From: Oricola cellulosilytica
Lineage (GTDB): Bacteria > Pseudomonadota > Alphaproteobacteria > Rhizobiales > Rhizobiaceae
NCBI RefSeq assembly: GCF_019966575.1
Contig: NZ_JAINFK010000001.1
Location: forward strand, 535,634-599,633
DNA: 64,000 bases
Direction: 5' to 3'
Shown here in pieces: positions 29,191 through 38,319 of this stretch. Each line of letters opens with the position of its first letter. Position 1 is the stretch's first letter. Below the pieces are notes generated by a model, which worked only from the letters and a program-made list of their open reading frames with translations, made no database searches and was not told where the DNA came from. A program made the translations under genes and the position numbers.

Positions 29191-31352
29191 CCTGCGATCG
29201 ACCGGATCAGGCCGGCCCCCGGCTCGTTACTCTGATTGTTGACAATATGATCGACGTCGAGAATCAGCGCGATCTGGCCGTTGCCGAGGATGGTCGCAGC
29301 CGCGATGCTCGGCACGCGCTGGTAATTGCTCTCCAGGCTCTTGATCACGACCTGCTGCTGACCCTCGATGGAATCGACGAGGAAGGCCCCCAGGCCGTCC
29401 TTGCCGCCTTCGACCACCAGTATCGTGCCCTTCGAATAGTCGGACCGGCACTCGGAGAAGCCGAGTTGCTGGCCGACATCGATGATCGGCACCAATGTGT
29501 TGCGGAGCTTCACCACGCGGCTGTTCCTGCCGATGGTATAGACGTCGCCCGGCTTGAGCGTCGACGTTTCGAGGACCGAGGAGACCGGAAGGACCAGCGT
29601 CTGGCCCGCCTCCTTGACGATCATGCCGTCGAGAACCGCGAGCGTCAGCGGAAGGCTCATCGAGAACAGCGAGCCCTCTCCGGGACGCGAGGATATGTTG
29701 ACGCGGCCGCCGAGCGCTTGGATCGACTGCCTGACGACATCCATGCCGACGCCGCGTCCGGACACGTCGGTGATGGTCTCGGCTGTCGAGAAGCCGGCGG
29801 CAAAGATCAGGTTGTCGATGTCCTCGTTGGACATCTTGGCGTCGGGCGACACGATTCCCTTGTCGATCGCCTTCTGGAGAACCCGGTCGCGGTTGATCCC
29901 CGCGCCGTCGTCCTCGATCTCGATGACGATGCGGCCCGAACTGTGATAGGCCGACAGCTTGACCGTGCCATTGGCCGGCTTGCCGGCCGCAAGGCGGGTT
30001 TCCGCGTCCTCGATGCCATGGTCGACCGCATTGCGGATCATGTGCGTCAGCGGGTCCGAGAGGCCCTCGATGACGGTCGTGTCGACTTCCGTGCTCTCGC
30101 CCTCCAGCGTCAGCAGGGCTTTCTTGCCGGTCGCGGCGCAAACCTCGCGGACGACGCGCGACATGCGCATGAAGACCGGTTTGACCGGCTGCGCACGGAT
30201 CGCCATCACGCTGCTCTGGATCTCGCGGGTCAGGTTCTGCAGCTCGTTCAGCGCAAGAACCGTCGGCGCGGCCGATCCGAAGCCCGCCTGCCCGAACCGT
30301 TCGGCCAGCATCGCCTGGTTGATGACCAGTTCGCCCATCAGGTTGATCAGCCGGTCGACCTTGTCGGACTCGACGCGGATCGTGGGGCTCGGCTTCTTGA
30401 TCTCCCGTTTCTCGGCCTTCGGGTCGTCCCCCTCGGGGGCGGGCGCCTGCTCTCCGGCCAGATCGGCGGATCCGAGTTCCTGGACGATGTTGTCCTGGCC
30501 GAAATCGTCGATGTCGACAACGGCATTTTCCTCGGCCTGCGGCTCGTCGCCGAGAAGGTTCAGGAAATCGTCGAGATCCACGCCATCGCCTCCGTCATCG
30601 CCGGGGCCGCCCATTTCCTCGACCGAAAGGACGCATTCGCCCTCGGCCCATTCGAACACCGCCTCGATCTCTTCCTGAAGACGCTCGGTGACGACCTCGA
30701 GCTCCCATTTCAGGTAACTCTCGTCCGGCGACAGCTCGGACAGCGACGGCAGGTCACCGGCATCGCATTTCGCCGTGACGGTTCCGATATCCGCCAGTTC
30801 GCGGAAGAAGCGGACCGGATCGTGCCCCTTGAGATAGAGGCTGGCATGCGGCGTGAAACCGACCTTGAAAGTGCGTCCCGCGGGAGCATCGGCGACGTCG
30901 ATGGCGCCGAGATCGATCATCACCGGGGCGAAATCGGCGAGCGCGTCTTCCTCTTCTTCTTCCTCAGCACCGGGGCTCATGCCAAAAGCCGTCTCGAGTT
31001 CGCCGGCGAGCCCGGAGAAATCGGCAGCGTCCGTTCCTTCCCGCGATGTGTCGATGATGTCCGACAGCACGTCGACCGAGCGCAGCAGCAGATCCATGCG
31101 CTGCTCGTTCACCTGGGAGAGGTCGTTGCGGATGATGTCCAGCGCGTTTTCGAACACGTGGGCGAACGAAACCAGGGAATTGTAGCCGAAGGCGCCTGCG
31201 CCACCCTTTATCGAATGTACCGCGCGAAAGATCGAGTTGACCGTATCGAGGTCCGGACCGGAAGACTGGATTTCGTGCAACCCGGTCTCGAGATCCGACA
31301 TCTGATCGGCACATTCGGCAAAGAATGTTTCTTTGATATCTTCAAGGCTCAT
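29187..31352 (-). CDS. cheA: Chemotaxis histidine kinase CheA
   Basis: A 721-aa five-domain kinase. P1 HPt has the phospho-His H46 in VHSIKGGAGAFG; the P2-like linker is acidic; P3 dimerisation begins at VESDKVDRLINLMGELVINQ; P4 HATPase has N-box HMIRNAVDHGIE, DDGAGINRD and GRGVGMDVV; P5 is the CheW-like C-terminal domain (LVLPVSSVLE...). All kinase boxes are intact. It passes phosphate to CheY1, CheY2 and CheB in response to chemoreceptors. It lies 19 bp downstream of cheY1. Confidence 0.97.
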   Translation of the reverse strand: MSLEDIKETFFAECADQMSDLETGLHEIQSSGPDLDTVNSIFRAVHSIKGGAGAFGYNSLVSFAHVFENALDIIRNDLSQVNEQRMDLLLRSVDVLSDIIDTSREGTDAADFSGLAGELETAFGMSPGAEEEEEEDALADFAPVMIDLGAIDVADAPAGRTFKVGFTPHASLYLKGHDPVRFFRELADIGTVTAKCDAGDLPSLSELSPDESYLKWELEVVTERLQEEIEAVFEWAEGECVLSVEEMGGPGDDGGDGVDLDDFLNLLGDEPQAEENAVVDIDDFGQDNIVQELGSADLAGEQAPAPEGDDPKAEKREIKKPSPTIRVESDKVDRLINLMGELVINQAMLAERFGQAGFGSAAPTVLALNELQNLTREIQSSVMAIRAQPVKPVFMRMSRVVREVCAATGKKALLTLEGESTEVDTTVIEGLSDPLTHMIRNAVDHGIEDAETRLAAGKPANGTVKLSAYHSSGRIVIEIEDDGAGINRDRVLQKAIDKGIVSPDAKMSNEDIDNLIFAAGFSTAETITDVSGRGVGMDVVRQSIQALGGRVNISSRPGEGSLFSMSLPLTLAVLDGMIVKEAGQTLVLPVSSVLETSTLKPGDVYTIGRNSRVVKLRNTLVPIIDVGQQLGFSECRSDYSKGTILVVEGGKDGLGAFLVDSIEGQQQVVIKSLESNYQRVPSIAAATILGNGQIALILDVDHIVNNQSNEPGAGLIRSIAG

Positions 31353-31370
31353 GGCGTCTTCGTTCCGCTT

Positions 31371-31736
31371 TTATGGCATTACCCGGTTCACAGCCTTGGT
31401 GAGCTTTTCGGGATCGAACGGCTTGACGATCCAGCCCGTCGCACCCGCGCTTTGCGCGCGCTGCTTCTTTTCCGGGGCGCTTTCCGTCGTCAGGACGAGA
31501 ATCGGCACGCGGCTGTATTCGTTGAGCTGGCGAACGTTCTCGATGAACTCGAAGCCGTCCATCACCGGCATGTTGATGTCGGTGATCACCACGTCGGGCT
31601 GCGTCTCCCGAAGCTTCTCGATGCCGTCCTTGCCGTCTTCGGCGGTCACGACCTCAAATCCCGCGCCCGCAAGACAATGGCGGAGCATTTCGCGCATCGT
31701 CCGTGAATCGTCTACGGTGAGTATCTTCTTAAGCAT
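31371..31736 (-). CDS. cheY1: Chemotaxis response regulator CheY1
   Basis: A 121-aa receiver with D9/D10, phospho-acceptor D53 in ITDINMPVMDG, Thr in LVLTTES and Lys in IVKPF. It lies upstream of cheA as in rhizobia, where CheY1 acts as a phosphate sink for CheY2-P. It overlaps the STAS gene by 8 bp. Confidence 0.93.
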   Translation of the reverse strand: MLKKILTVDDSRTMREMLRHCLAGAGFEVVTAEDGKDGIEKLRETQPDVVITDINMPVMDGFEFIENVRQLNEYSRVPILVLTTESAPEKKQRAQSAGATGWIVKPFDPEKLTKAVNRVMP

Positions 31737-32067
31737 GCTTAGCGTCTCCCGCTTCGAGTTCCGTTGTTGAGAGGCCGAGGATCGACAGGGTTTCGTCCAG
31801 AGCGGCCGATTGGCCGGTGAACTTCATTTCCGAACCGTCCTCGCGCCACTGGCGCGCTGCGGACAGCAGGACCTGAATGCAAGGCGTGTCGATCCTTTCG
31901 ACCTTGCTTGCATCGATAGAGAGCGATGAATCGCGCGCCGTCAGAACCAGATCGGCAACGCTTGCCGCACTTTCTCCCGGCAGGGTTTCCGGCAAGCTAA
32001 GAACGTACGCGCCGTTCTTTTTCTTGAGGCATTTGGAAAGCGGATTGGCGTTCACTTTTCTAACCAT
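31729..32067 (-). CDS. cheS: STAS-domain protein of the che operon (CheS-like)
   Basis: A 112-aa protein with an anti-sigma-antagonist-like STAS fold: a beta-strand region (AYVLSLPETL), a segment SIDASKVERIDTPCIQVLLSAARQW that resembles the STAS phospho-acceptor loop, and a C-terminal helix (ETLSILGLS). In Sinorhizobium a STAS protein at this position (CheS) binds CheA and speeds phosphate drainage through CheY1. It starts 4 bp after the receptor stop and overlaps cheY1, so it is coupled to both. Confidence 0.75.
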   Translation of the reverse strand: MVRKVNANPLSKCLKKKNGAYVLSLPETLPGESAASVADLVLTARDSSLSIDASKVERIDTPCIQVLLSAARQWREDGSEMKFTGQSAALDETLSILGLSTTELEAGDAKHA

Positions 32068-32070
32068 TGC

Positions 32071-34077
32071 TCAGAAATCCTCCCATTCGCCGGCAAGAGC
32101 GGCATTGCCGGCCGCGCGGGTCCGGAACGCGCCGCGGCCCTGCCTCGGCGCCTCGTTCGACCGTTGATGTCTTGCGGGCGGGCGTTGCCGCCGGGTCAAA
32201 TCGTCATTTGCCACCTGCTCGCGAAAGCCGGCTTCAGCCAGCCGGAAACGGCCAAGAAGGTCGGCAAGGCTTTGGGCGTCCTCGGACAGTGCATGGCTTG
32301 CCGCGCTCGCCTCTTCCGCCATGGCCGCGTTCTGCTGCGTGACGGCATCCATTTCCCCGACCGAGGCGTTTAGCTGCTTCAGCGCTGCGAACTGGTTGGT
32401 GGCGCCGTCGGCGATCAGATCGACGACGTCCGAGATCTCGACGACCTGACCGGCGATGCGATGGAGCGTTTCGCCGGTGGCGCTCACGAGTTCGGAGCCG
32501 CTGGAAACTTGCTCGCTCGACTTGGAGATCAATTCCTTGATCTCCTTTGCGGCAGTCGCCGAACGCTGAGCCAGCGCGCGCACCTCAGAGGCAACCACCG
32601 CGAAGCCAAGGCCTGCGTCTCCCGCCCGGGCGGCCTCCACGCCGGCGTTCAGCGCCAGCAGGTTGGTCTGGAAGGCGATCTCGTCGATCACCGCGATGAT
32701 CTGGTTGATTTCCTCGGCGGAGTTCTCGATGTCGGTCATCGCACCGAGCGCACGCTTGACGATATCGCCGCTGGTTTCGGCATCCCGCTTGGCTTCGGCG
32801 ACAATGTTGCGCGTCTCCTGCGCGCTTTCGGAGGATTTCTGCACGGTGGCGGTAATCTCTTCGAGGGTCGATGCGGTCTCCTCGAGGGATGCAGCCTGCT
32901 GCTCCGTGCGGCGGGAAAGATCGTCCGACGCCCTGAAAATCTCCTGGCTGCCGGTCTCGATGCTCGCCGAGGTCATCGTAATCCGGCTGAAGACGCGGCC
33001 GATGCGACGGATCGCGACGTTGAAATCGTTGCGCAGGCGCTCCAGCTCGCCTTCGAACGGCTCATCGATGCCGCAGTCGAGATCGCCTTCGGCGAGATGG
33101 TTCAGGGCAGTCGCCAGGCGGGTGATCGCCCGCTCGGTCTCTTCGGCCTTGGCGGCAAGTTCGGCGTCCGCCACGGCCTTGGCCTGCGCCGTGCGGTCGC
33201 GCTCTTCGCGGGCTTGACGCTCGGCCTCCAGCTTTTTGGCGGCGGTTTCCTTGAACACGGTCAGCGCACGCGCAATGCTTCCGAGTTCGTCGCGCCGGCG
33301 CACATACGGCACTTCGTCGGTGGCGTGTCCATCAGCGAGATCTTGCGTGTATCCGGCGATCGTCACCATTGGCCGCACGACCTTGCGGCTCACGGTCCAG
33401 AGCAGACCGAAAATGAGCAGAAGGGACGACACGGAGATCGCCACATAAACCCACCCGAGCGTGTTCATGTGGGATGCTGCGTTCATCTCGACCGATTGCA
33501 GGTAGGTCTTCGCTTCCGCGGCGGCCGCTTCGGCGATCTGCTTGTGCTCGCGAAAGCGGGTGGTCAGCGTCTCGAGCGACTTGTTGATTTCGGCCGCACC
33601 GAGGCCGATGCCGCCGGAGTTTGCGAGGTTCGGGAAGAAGTTGTTCTCCGCCTCGATCCAGAAGCGATCGAGCACCGTGGGCGAATCGATCGTGATCATC
33701 GTGCGGATATGTTCGGGAATGTCCGCGCTCTTCCAGTACTCGAGCTGGCGGAAATAGGCGTCCTTGCCGGCTCGGTAAGCGGCGAAATGCGCGTCACGGT
33801 TCCACGGCTCGCGCGCGGCCTGGACGATGACCAGATATGTCTCCGAGATGAAGGAAGTGGGGGGCAGAATATCGGCAACGAGATCCTTGCCGGTAATGAT
33901 GCGCTGGTAGTCTTCGCTTCCGATCTTTCCAGCCTCGTGGCGAAGATTGGAGATCGCATGCAGAAGCAGCAGCATCGCGGCGACGACCACCGCAAAAACT
34001 TTCAGACCCGTTAACAGACTAAGGCGACTTTTGGCCGGCTGACCGGCGCTGCCTCCTTTAACATCTGTATGCCCCAT
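32071..34077 (-). CDS. Methyl-accepting chemotaxis protein (two transmembrane segments, HAMP)
   Basis: A 668-aa first gene of the che operon. TM1 is near residues 25-47 ([16 protein letters not shown]); a periplasmic sensor domain of about 160 residues follows; TM2 is near 208-228 ([18 protein letters not shown]); then HAMP ([18 protein letters not shown]), a coiled-coil linker, and the signalling hairpin with tip [22 protein letters not shown]. The Sinorhizobium receptor at this locus (IcpA) is soluble, so the membrane-spanning form here differs. The ATG at 34077 is used; an adjacent GTG is possible. Confidence 0.93.
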   Translation of the reverse strand: MGHTDVKGGSAGQPAKSRLSLLTGLKVFAVVVAAMLLLLHAISNLRHEAGKIGSEDYQRIITGKDLVADILPPTSFISETYLVIVQAAREPWNRDAHFAAYRAGKDAYFRQLEYWKSADIPEHIRTMITIDSPTVLDRFWIEAENNFFPNLANSGGIGLGAAEINKSLETLTTRFREHKQIAEAAAAEAKTYLQSVEMNAASHMNTLGWVYVAISVSSLLLIFGLLWTVSRKVVRPMVTIAGYTQDLADGHATDEVPYVRRRDELGSIARALTVFKETAAKKLEAERQAREERDRTAQAKAVADAELAAKAEETERAITRLATALNHLAEGDLDCGIDEPFEGELERLRNDFNVAIRRIGRVFSRITMTSASIETGSQEIFRASDDLSRRTEQQAASLEETASTLEEITATVQKSSESAQETRNIVAEAKRDAETSGDIVKRALGAMTDIENSAEEINQIIAVIDEIAFQTNLLALNAGVEAARAGDAGLGFAVVASEVRALAQRSATAAKEIKELISKSSEQVSSGSELVSATGETLHRIAGQVVEISDVVDLIADGATNQFAALKQLNASVGEMDAVTQQNAAMAEEASAASHALSEDAQSLADLLGRFRLAEAGFREQVANDDLTRRQRPPARHQRSNEAPRQGRGAFRTRAAGNAALAGEWEDF

Positions 34078-34206
34078 CACCCGATCAGCCCCGAAGTCGA
34101 AATATTCGAAAACATTCCGGATTTTCCGGGGCTTGGGCGGTGCATCATGCCAGGCTATTCGCCCCCAAGCATCACTTGTCCTAAGGCGTTTTACCTTAAC
34201 GAAGCA

Positions 34207-35037
34207 TTAAGCGGCATCGAGATTGCCATCGATGTTAAGGATACCAGTGCGAATAGCGATGGTGATCGCATGCATGCGGTTTGCCGCGTCGAGCTTCTTG
34301 GTTGCCCCAACAAGATAATGGTTCACCGTGTGCGCGGACAGCGAGAGTATCATCGCTATCTCCTCGCTGGTTTTCCCCTCCGCCGACCACGCCAGGCATT
34401 CCTTTTCCCGCGGCGTGAGCGGTGTCCCGTGCTCTGCCGCCGAACGGTGGCGCATCGTCAGATCGTCGAAAAAGACCTGGGCGAGCCCGTGGCAGGCCAG
34501 GAGTGTATCATGAGACGGGACCTCGCTCGCACGCCGTGCCTGGGCGATCAGTATCCTGTCCACACCGGCAGAACTGCGCCGGAAGAACACATAAAAGCGC
34601 GAAGCGAGAACGGCGGCTGCCACTTCGCTCTGCAATGCGGATATCCAGCGCCCCGTATCATCGTCGAGCGCGGGCTCCCAGACAAAGGGCAACCGCGCCG
34701 ATCGCACATTGCTCGCGAAACCCGTGCCGCCCCGTCGCACAAGATCGCCGAAGAGTCTCCGCATTTCCTTTCCGAGCGCCGGCTCGCCTTCGCTTGAAAA
34801 GGCCCCGGTTTCCCGCACCATCCGGAATACGCCGATCCGGAATGCACCGCTCAGGCGGATGATGTCCTTCCCGATCTGGTCGCAATCGACACCGCCCGCC
34901 GAGCCAGCGTCGTCTTCCTGTCCACCAGCCGCATTATTTTCGGGATTGTCTGCCGGGCGGTCCGTCATCGCTGCGAGGTCATACCTGCCGTGCTGTCCGG
35001 GGTCCGATAGCGCTCCGCCCGCCGCTTTCGCGGTCAT
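34207..35037 (-). CDS. LuxR-family transcriptional regulator (VisN/VisR-like)
   Basis: A 276-aa protein from ATG 35037 (MTAKAAGG); the frame extends further upstream, and an internal ATG (MTDRPAD, residue 24) is another candidate. It has an N-terminal autoinducer/GAF-like region (about residues 45-190) and a C-terminal LuxR helix-turn-helix: LTPREKECLAWSAEGKTSEEIA, SLSAHTVNHYLVGATKKL. In rhizobia the LuxR proteins VisN and VisR are the master activators of flagellar and che genes and lie beside the che operon. This single gene between the che and flagellar operons probably has that role, but which of the two it corresponds to is not clear. Confidence 0.72.
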   Translation of the reverse strand: MTAKAAGGALSDPGQHGRYDLAAMTDRPADNPENNAAGGQEDDAGSAGGVDCDQIGKDIIRLSGAFRIGVFRMVRETGAFSSEGEPALGKEMRRLFGDLVRRGGTGFASNVRSARLPFVWEPALDDDTGRWISALQSEVAAAVLASRFYVFFRRSSAGVDRILIAQARRASEVPSHDTLLACHGLAQVFFDDLTMRHRSAAEHGTPLTPREKECLAWSAEGKTSEEIAMILSLSAHTVNHYLVGATKKLDAANRMHAITIAIRTGILNIDGNLDAA

Positions 35038-35267
35038 GTTGGGTGCCTTCAAATGCCATCGGTTACCGCCCTCGAAAAAAGAATCACTTTCGTCCACGCT
35101 AGCAGCAATGAGTCCCGACAGGAATCGTCTAACGGGAAAGCTCCGCGCAAGCACCTCCGACTATTTTCAAACGCCAGTCGCCACGACGGGAATTTGTTCC
35201 ATGACGATCCCTGAAAACAAACGGTCCGCAGCGCACCGGGATCGTACACAGTGAGAGATAGCCGGTC

Positions 35268-35675
35268 ATGAGCGTCGTCCGGTATGCGGTGGTCGGTGTA
35301 ACCGCCTGCATTGCAGCCCTGACCGGCGTCACCGGTCACGCTCTTGTTTCGCAACCCGGCTCCAACGATGCCGCCCGGAAGGAGGTTCCTGCCAGCGAAA
35401 TGAACGGCATCAAGTTTCCGCCGGTGCCTGTCGCCGTCTACACGAGAAAGGGCAGGATCGGGTATTGCGTCATGCGTGTCGAATATTACCGGGGGGACAA
35501 TCCGGCTGGCGACGACGAGATCGCTCAGTCGCGCATCACCACCGAGTTGTATGCAGAATTCTCGAAAGTACTGAATGACGCGATGGACGGTCCCGTCGAG
35601 TGTGCGGAGCGGGTGGGCAAGCGGGCTTCGAACTTCAAGATCTACCAGGCCGAATTCTACGACAAGCTCGATTAG
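35268..35675 (+). CDS. Small exported protein, paralogue of the convergent flagellar-cluster gene
   Basis: A 135-aa protein with an N-terminal hydrophobic segment (residues 4-26, VVRYAVVGVTACIAALTGV) serving as signal or anchor. The body contains KFPPVPVAVYTRKGRIGYCVMRVEY and SRITTELYAEFSKVLNDAM. The pattern G-x-x-G-Y-x-x-x-R...SR-x-x-x-E-L...LN is shared with the neighbouring minus-strand protein, so the two are likely diverged copies. Size and topology recall FliL-like basal-body proteins, but the similarity is too weak to name it. Confidence 0.6.
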   Translation: MSVVRYAVVGVTACIAALTGVTGHALVSQPGSNDAARKEVPASEMNGIKFPPVPVAVYTRKGRIGYCVMRVEYYRGDNPAGDDEIAQSRITTELYAEFSKVLNDAMDGPVECAERVGKRASNFKIYQAEFYDKLD

Positions 35676-35714
35676 GTCCCGCTTCGCGGCCAACCGAGCC
35701 GGATAGTCGATGAG

Positions 35715-36176
35715 CTACCGGCTATCCGAAGGCATGCGCACTTCGTCTTTATTGAAGAAATCGAGCTGCTCGATCATCACCTCGGACACGATCTTGCGGC
35801 CTGCTGTCCGGTTCGCCAGTTCACGAACCTCGGCCATCGACTCGCGCAGGTTCGACCAGCCCGAGGGCCTGGAGAGCGTTCCGGCCTTTTCGTAGAAATG
35901 ACGGTTCAGCGCGTCATGGACCACCAGTTCGATCGGCAATCGGCTGGCGGCCACGGCTGCGGGGTCGGTCTTTACCGTGAAACGAGCCGTCGCGTAACCG
36001 ACCACGCCCCGGTCTCCGACATAGGGAAAACCCATGAGTTCGGTCTTGTAGATGCCGTAGCTGCCGTTCTTGCCGGCGGCGGAGATGCCCGACGAGGACG
36101 TAAGCGCCTGACCGGCATAGACGCCCCCGAGCGTGATCGCAACGACCCAAACGGCGAAGACGAAGGGCCGGATCAT
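35715..36176 (-). CDS. Small single-pass membrane/exported protein of the flagellar operon (FliL-like topology)
   Basis: A 153-aa protein with an N-terminal membrane segment (residues 3-25) and a periplasmic domain including FPYVGDRGVVGYATARFTV, SRLPIELVVHDALNRHFYE and a C-terminal EVMIEQLDFFNKDEV. The last motif resembles the way FliL proteins end with a strand such as ...vyftefviq, and the paralogue ends IYQAEFYDKLD. It overlaps the FlgN-like gene by 4 bp (ATGA), so it belongs to the flagellar operon. Function unknown. Confidence 0.6.
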   Translation of the reverse strand: MIRPFVFAVWVVAITLGGVYAGQALTSSSGISAAGKNGSYGIYKTELMGFPYVGDRGVVGYATARFTVKTDPAAVAASRLPIELVVHDALNRHFYEKAGTLSRPSGWSNLRESMAEVRELANRTAGRKIVSEVMIEQLDFFNKDEVRMPSDSR

Positions 36177-36565
36177 TGATAGCCGGCCGGGAGCCGCGAT
36201 CCGGAGGCATAGGTGCCGTCTGATTCGGCGTGGGTAATCGCGTCGCCGAGGATTCCGATCACCTCCTTGGTCGCTTCGATGTTTGCGCGAAGCATCGCTT
36301 CGTTCTGCTGCACCTTGCGTCCAAGGACCATGATCTCGCGGCGGACCTCTCCGTCAAGCTCGAAACGGGCGAGATCTCGCGAAACAAGGTTCAACTCGTA
36401 GAGACACCGGTTCTTCCGCGCATTCGCGGCAGCAAGGTCCGCGCGCGGGTTTTCGCCCAGTAGCCTCGTTTCGGCATCGATGATCTGACCGATGCGGACG
36501 AGCAGTCTCATCAGATGCGTCTTGGTAAGACCTTTCTGCGAATCATCCCGGTTTTGCACGGTCAT
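36173..36565 (-). CDS. FlgN-like flagellar export chaperone
   Basis: A 130-aa, almost entirely helical, charged protein without signal or membrane segments. The pattern LLVRIGQIIDAETRLLGEN...NARKNRCLYELNLVSRDLARF...VQQNEAMLRANIEATKEVI fits the long helical hairpin of FlgN, the chaperone of the hook-junction proteins FlgK and FlgL, which are both encoded in this cluster. It is coupled to the following gene by ATGA. Assignment by fold pattern and position. Confidence 0.6.
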   Translation of the reverse strand: MTVQNRDDSQKGLTKTHLMRLLVRIGQIIDAETRLLGENPRADLAAANARKNRCLYELNLVSRDLARFELDGEVRREIMVLGRKVQQNEAMLRANIEATKEVIGILGDAITHAESDGTYASGSRLPAGYQ

Positions 36566-36598
36566 GGTGTCGTCTCGTCCTTGGGGTTGCGTGTGCCG

Positions 36599-37081
36599 TT
36601 ACCTGGGCTCACTGATGTCCAGCATCTTGCGGATGAAGTCCCGGCTCATTTCGTTGGCCCCGGACCGGGCGGCATCCACGGACCTGGTTTCAGATGGTGT
36701 CGCGGCGGCATCGTTGATCCCGCCGACCGGCGCGATGGTGTCACCGTCCCTGACGAAATGCTTGGTGATCTTCGATGCGACACCGAAGTCGGCGCCCTCG
36801 ACCACCGCCATGGCGACATGCTCGGCCATCATCGATTTCCACATGTCGCCGGCAAATCCCTCGCCGAACACGCTTTCGTCGCCGTCGCCCATCATCTCGG
36901 AAATCATGTTGCCTACCAGCAGCGCCTCGAATTCCTTGGCGACCTTCGTGGCGTCGGTAGTCTCGTGGGCGCGCGCGAGCTGGCCGGCCCCTGCGCGCTG
37001 GGAGCGGATGTCGGCTGCGGCGGAGGGGTCCGCCGCACGCGCCACGTCGAGAATGAGATCGGATGGAAATTCGACAGCCAT
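36599..37081 (-). CDS. Flagellar rod-binding protein (FlgJ N-terminal domain-like)
   Basis: A 160-aa protein from ATG 37081 (MAVEFPSDL); upstream in-frame codons are basic low-complexity and lack family resemblance. The segment KVAKEFEALLVGNMISEMM...FGEGFAGDMWKSMMAEHVAMAV is the rod-binding domain of FlgJ. The peptidoglycan hydrolase half of FlgJ is absent, as in most alphaproteobacteria; a separate lytic transglycosylase gene lies in this cluster at about 52 kb. It lies 62 bp downstream of the fliJ-like gene. Confidence 0.8.
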   Translation of the reverse strand: MAVEFPSDLILDVARAADPSAAADIRSQRAGAGQLARAHETTDATKVAKEFEALLVGNMISEMMGDGDESVFGEGFAGDMWKSMMAEHVAMAVVEGADFGVASKITKHFVRDGDTIAPVGGINDAAATPSETRSVDAARSGANEMSRDFIRKMLDISEPR

Positions 37082-37142
37082 TCTGTGCCTCGCGCGCCTT
37101 TTCGACCTGCGCCGGGCCTTCGGTCGACGCAATCCGCCGCCG

Positions 37143-37559
37143 CTATCTTATGCCGCCAATCTTGCTCGAGGCTGACACCGGCCTGACGTAGCGCTGGTCG
37201 ATCGCTTCGGAGTGGCTTTTCGCCTCCGCCTCCCGCGCTTCCTGCGCCTTTTGCGCCGTGTGGCGGCCCTCGATCGTCTCAAGCTTTTTCTTCTCGCGAA
37301 CGAGATCGTCGGCGGCTTCCTGCTCCTGTCTGGCGGCGATGTGCTTCTCCGCCATCATCTTTTCGAAATGGCGCGCAAGCAGGTCGGGAAACAGCGATGC
37401 CACCGCGCTCTCCTCGTTGATCATTCTCGACAGATCCTCGAGCGATTTCTCGGCCGAGGCGACCCGGTTCTTCGCATCGGCGTGATCGCGCTCGCGCATC
37501 GACTTGATGACGCGCTGAAGCCGCATCAGGCGGGCGAAATTGGTCTTGTCCGTCGTCAT
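37143..37559 (-). CDS. fliJ: FliJ-like coiled-coil flagellar export protein
   Basis: A 138-aa highly charged protein, helical throughout, with long coiled coil (RLMRLQRVIKSMRERDHADAKNRVASAEKSLEDL and AARQEQEAADDLVREKKKLETIEG regions). FliJ is the stalk of the flagellar export ATPase complex and has this size and character. The start ATG 37559 lies 4 bp after the fliR stop. Assigned by composition and position; sequence is poorly conserved in this family. Confidence 0.65.
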   Translation of the reverse strand: MTTDKTNFARLMRLQRVIKSMRERDHADAKNRVASAEKSLEDLSRMINEESAVASLFPDLLARHFEKMMAEKHIAARQEQEAADDLVREKKKLETIEGRHTAQKAQEAREAEAKSHSEAIDQRYVRPVSASSKIGGIR

Positions 37560-37563
37560 GCGC

Positions 37564-38319
37564 TTACCGAAGGTTGTAGATGCCCGTGAATCCCTGGCCG
37601 AAAAGGCTGAGCATATAGGGCGCGGAGTAATAAAGAATGACCAGGCCGATCGCGAGAACGAAGGGCAGCGAGATGAAATAGATCGGGATCTGGACGGAAA
37701 GCTTGTTGAGCAGGCCGACGCCCAGATTGATGATGATGGCAAAGCCGATGAACGGACTGCCGAGCCGAAGCGCGATCAGGAAACTCTCGCGCAGCACGTC
37801 AACGAGATCGACCAGCATCAGGCGCATGTCGGGCATCGTGTCGAACGGCATCACATCATAGGAGCCGAGCAGCGCGACGATGACGTGATGATGGAAGTCG
37901 AGGGTGAACAGCACCATCAGCGCGCTGAGCGAGATGAACGCCGTCAGCGCCGCCTGCATCTCGAAGCCATCGACCATGGCGCCGAGCATGCCGCCAAAGC
38001 CGATCGACATCGCCACGCCGGAAATGATGAATTCCAGTGCCAGCAGGTAGAACCGGGCGATCAACCCGAAGAAAAGGCCGATCAGGATCTCGCTGACGGC
38101 CAGCCGCAGCAGGACCGCCGGACCGGGCTCGGCGAGATAGGCCTGCAAGCGCTCGTCGATGAAGGTCGAGACGGCCACCGCGATGGCGAGGGACGCGAAC
38201 AGCCTGACCTGCGGCGGCACGCGGGCGCTCGACATTCCCGGCAGCACCATGAAGCACGCGCCGATCCGGCAGAACACGAGAAACGTGCTCAGCAGGTCGG
38301 CGGGCAGCGCGGCGATCAA
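37564..38319 (-). CDS. fliR: Flagellar export gate protein FliR
   Basis: A 251-aa polytopic membrane protein. Landmarks: [35 protein letters not shown] near the N-terminus, and [16 protein letters not shown] and [23 protein letters not shown] in the middle, all typical of FliR. The most consistent start is TTG at 38319, overlapping the flhA stop by 4 bp (TTGA) with GGGATGG upstream; the longer open frame reads through flhA. FliR with FliP and FliQ forms the export channel. Confidence 0.93.
   Translation of the reverse strand: MIAALPADLLSTFLVFCRIGACFMVLPGMSSARVPPQVRLFASLAIAVAVSTFIDERLQAYLAEPGPAVLLRLAVSEILIGLFFGLIARFYLLALEFIISGVAMSIGFGGMLGAMVDGFEMQAALTAFISLSALMVLFTLDFHHHVIVALLGSYDVMPFDTMPDMRLMLVDLVDVLRESFLIALRLGSPFIGFAIIINLGVGLLNKLSVQIPIYFISLPFVLAIGLVILYYSAPYMLSLFGQGFTGIYNLR

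Noticed and set aside
29247..31706. 819-codon plus-strand open frame opposite cheA
   Set aside because: Antisense shadow of cheA and cheY1. No ribosome site, and the composition is that of a reversed GC-rich gene.
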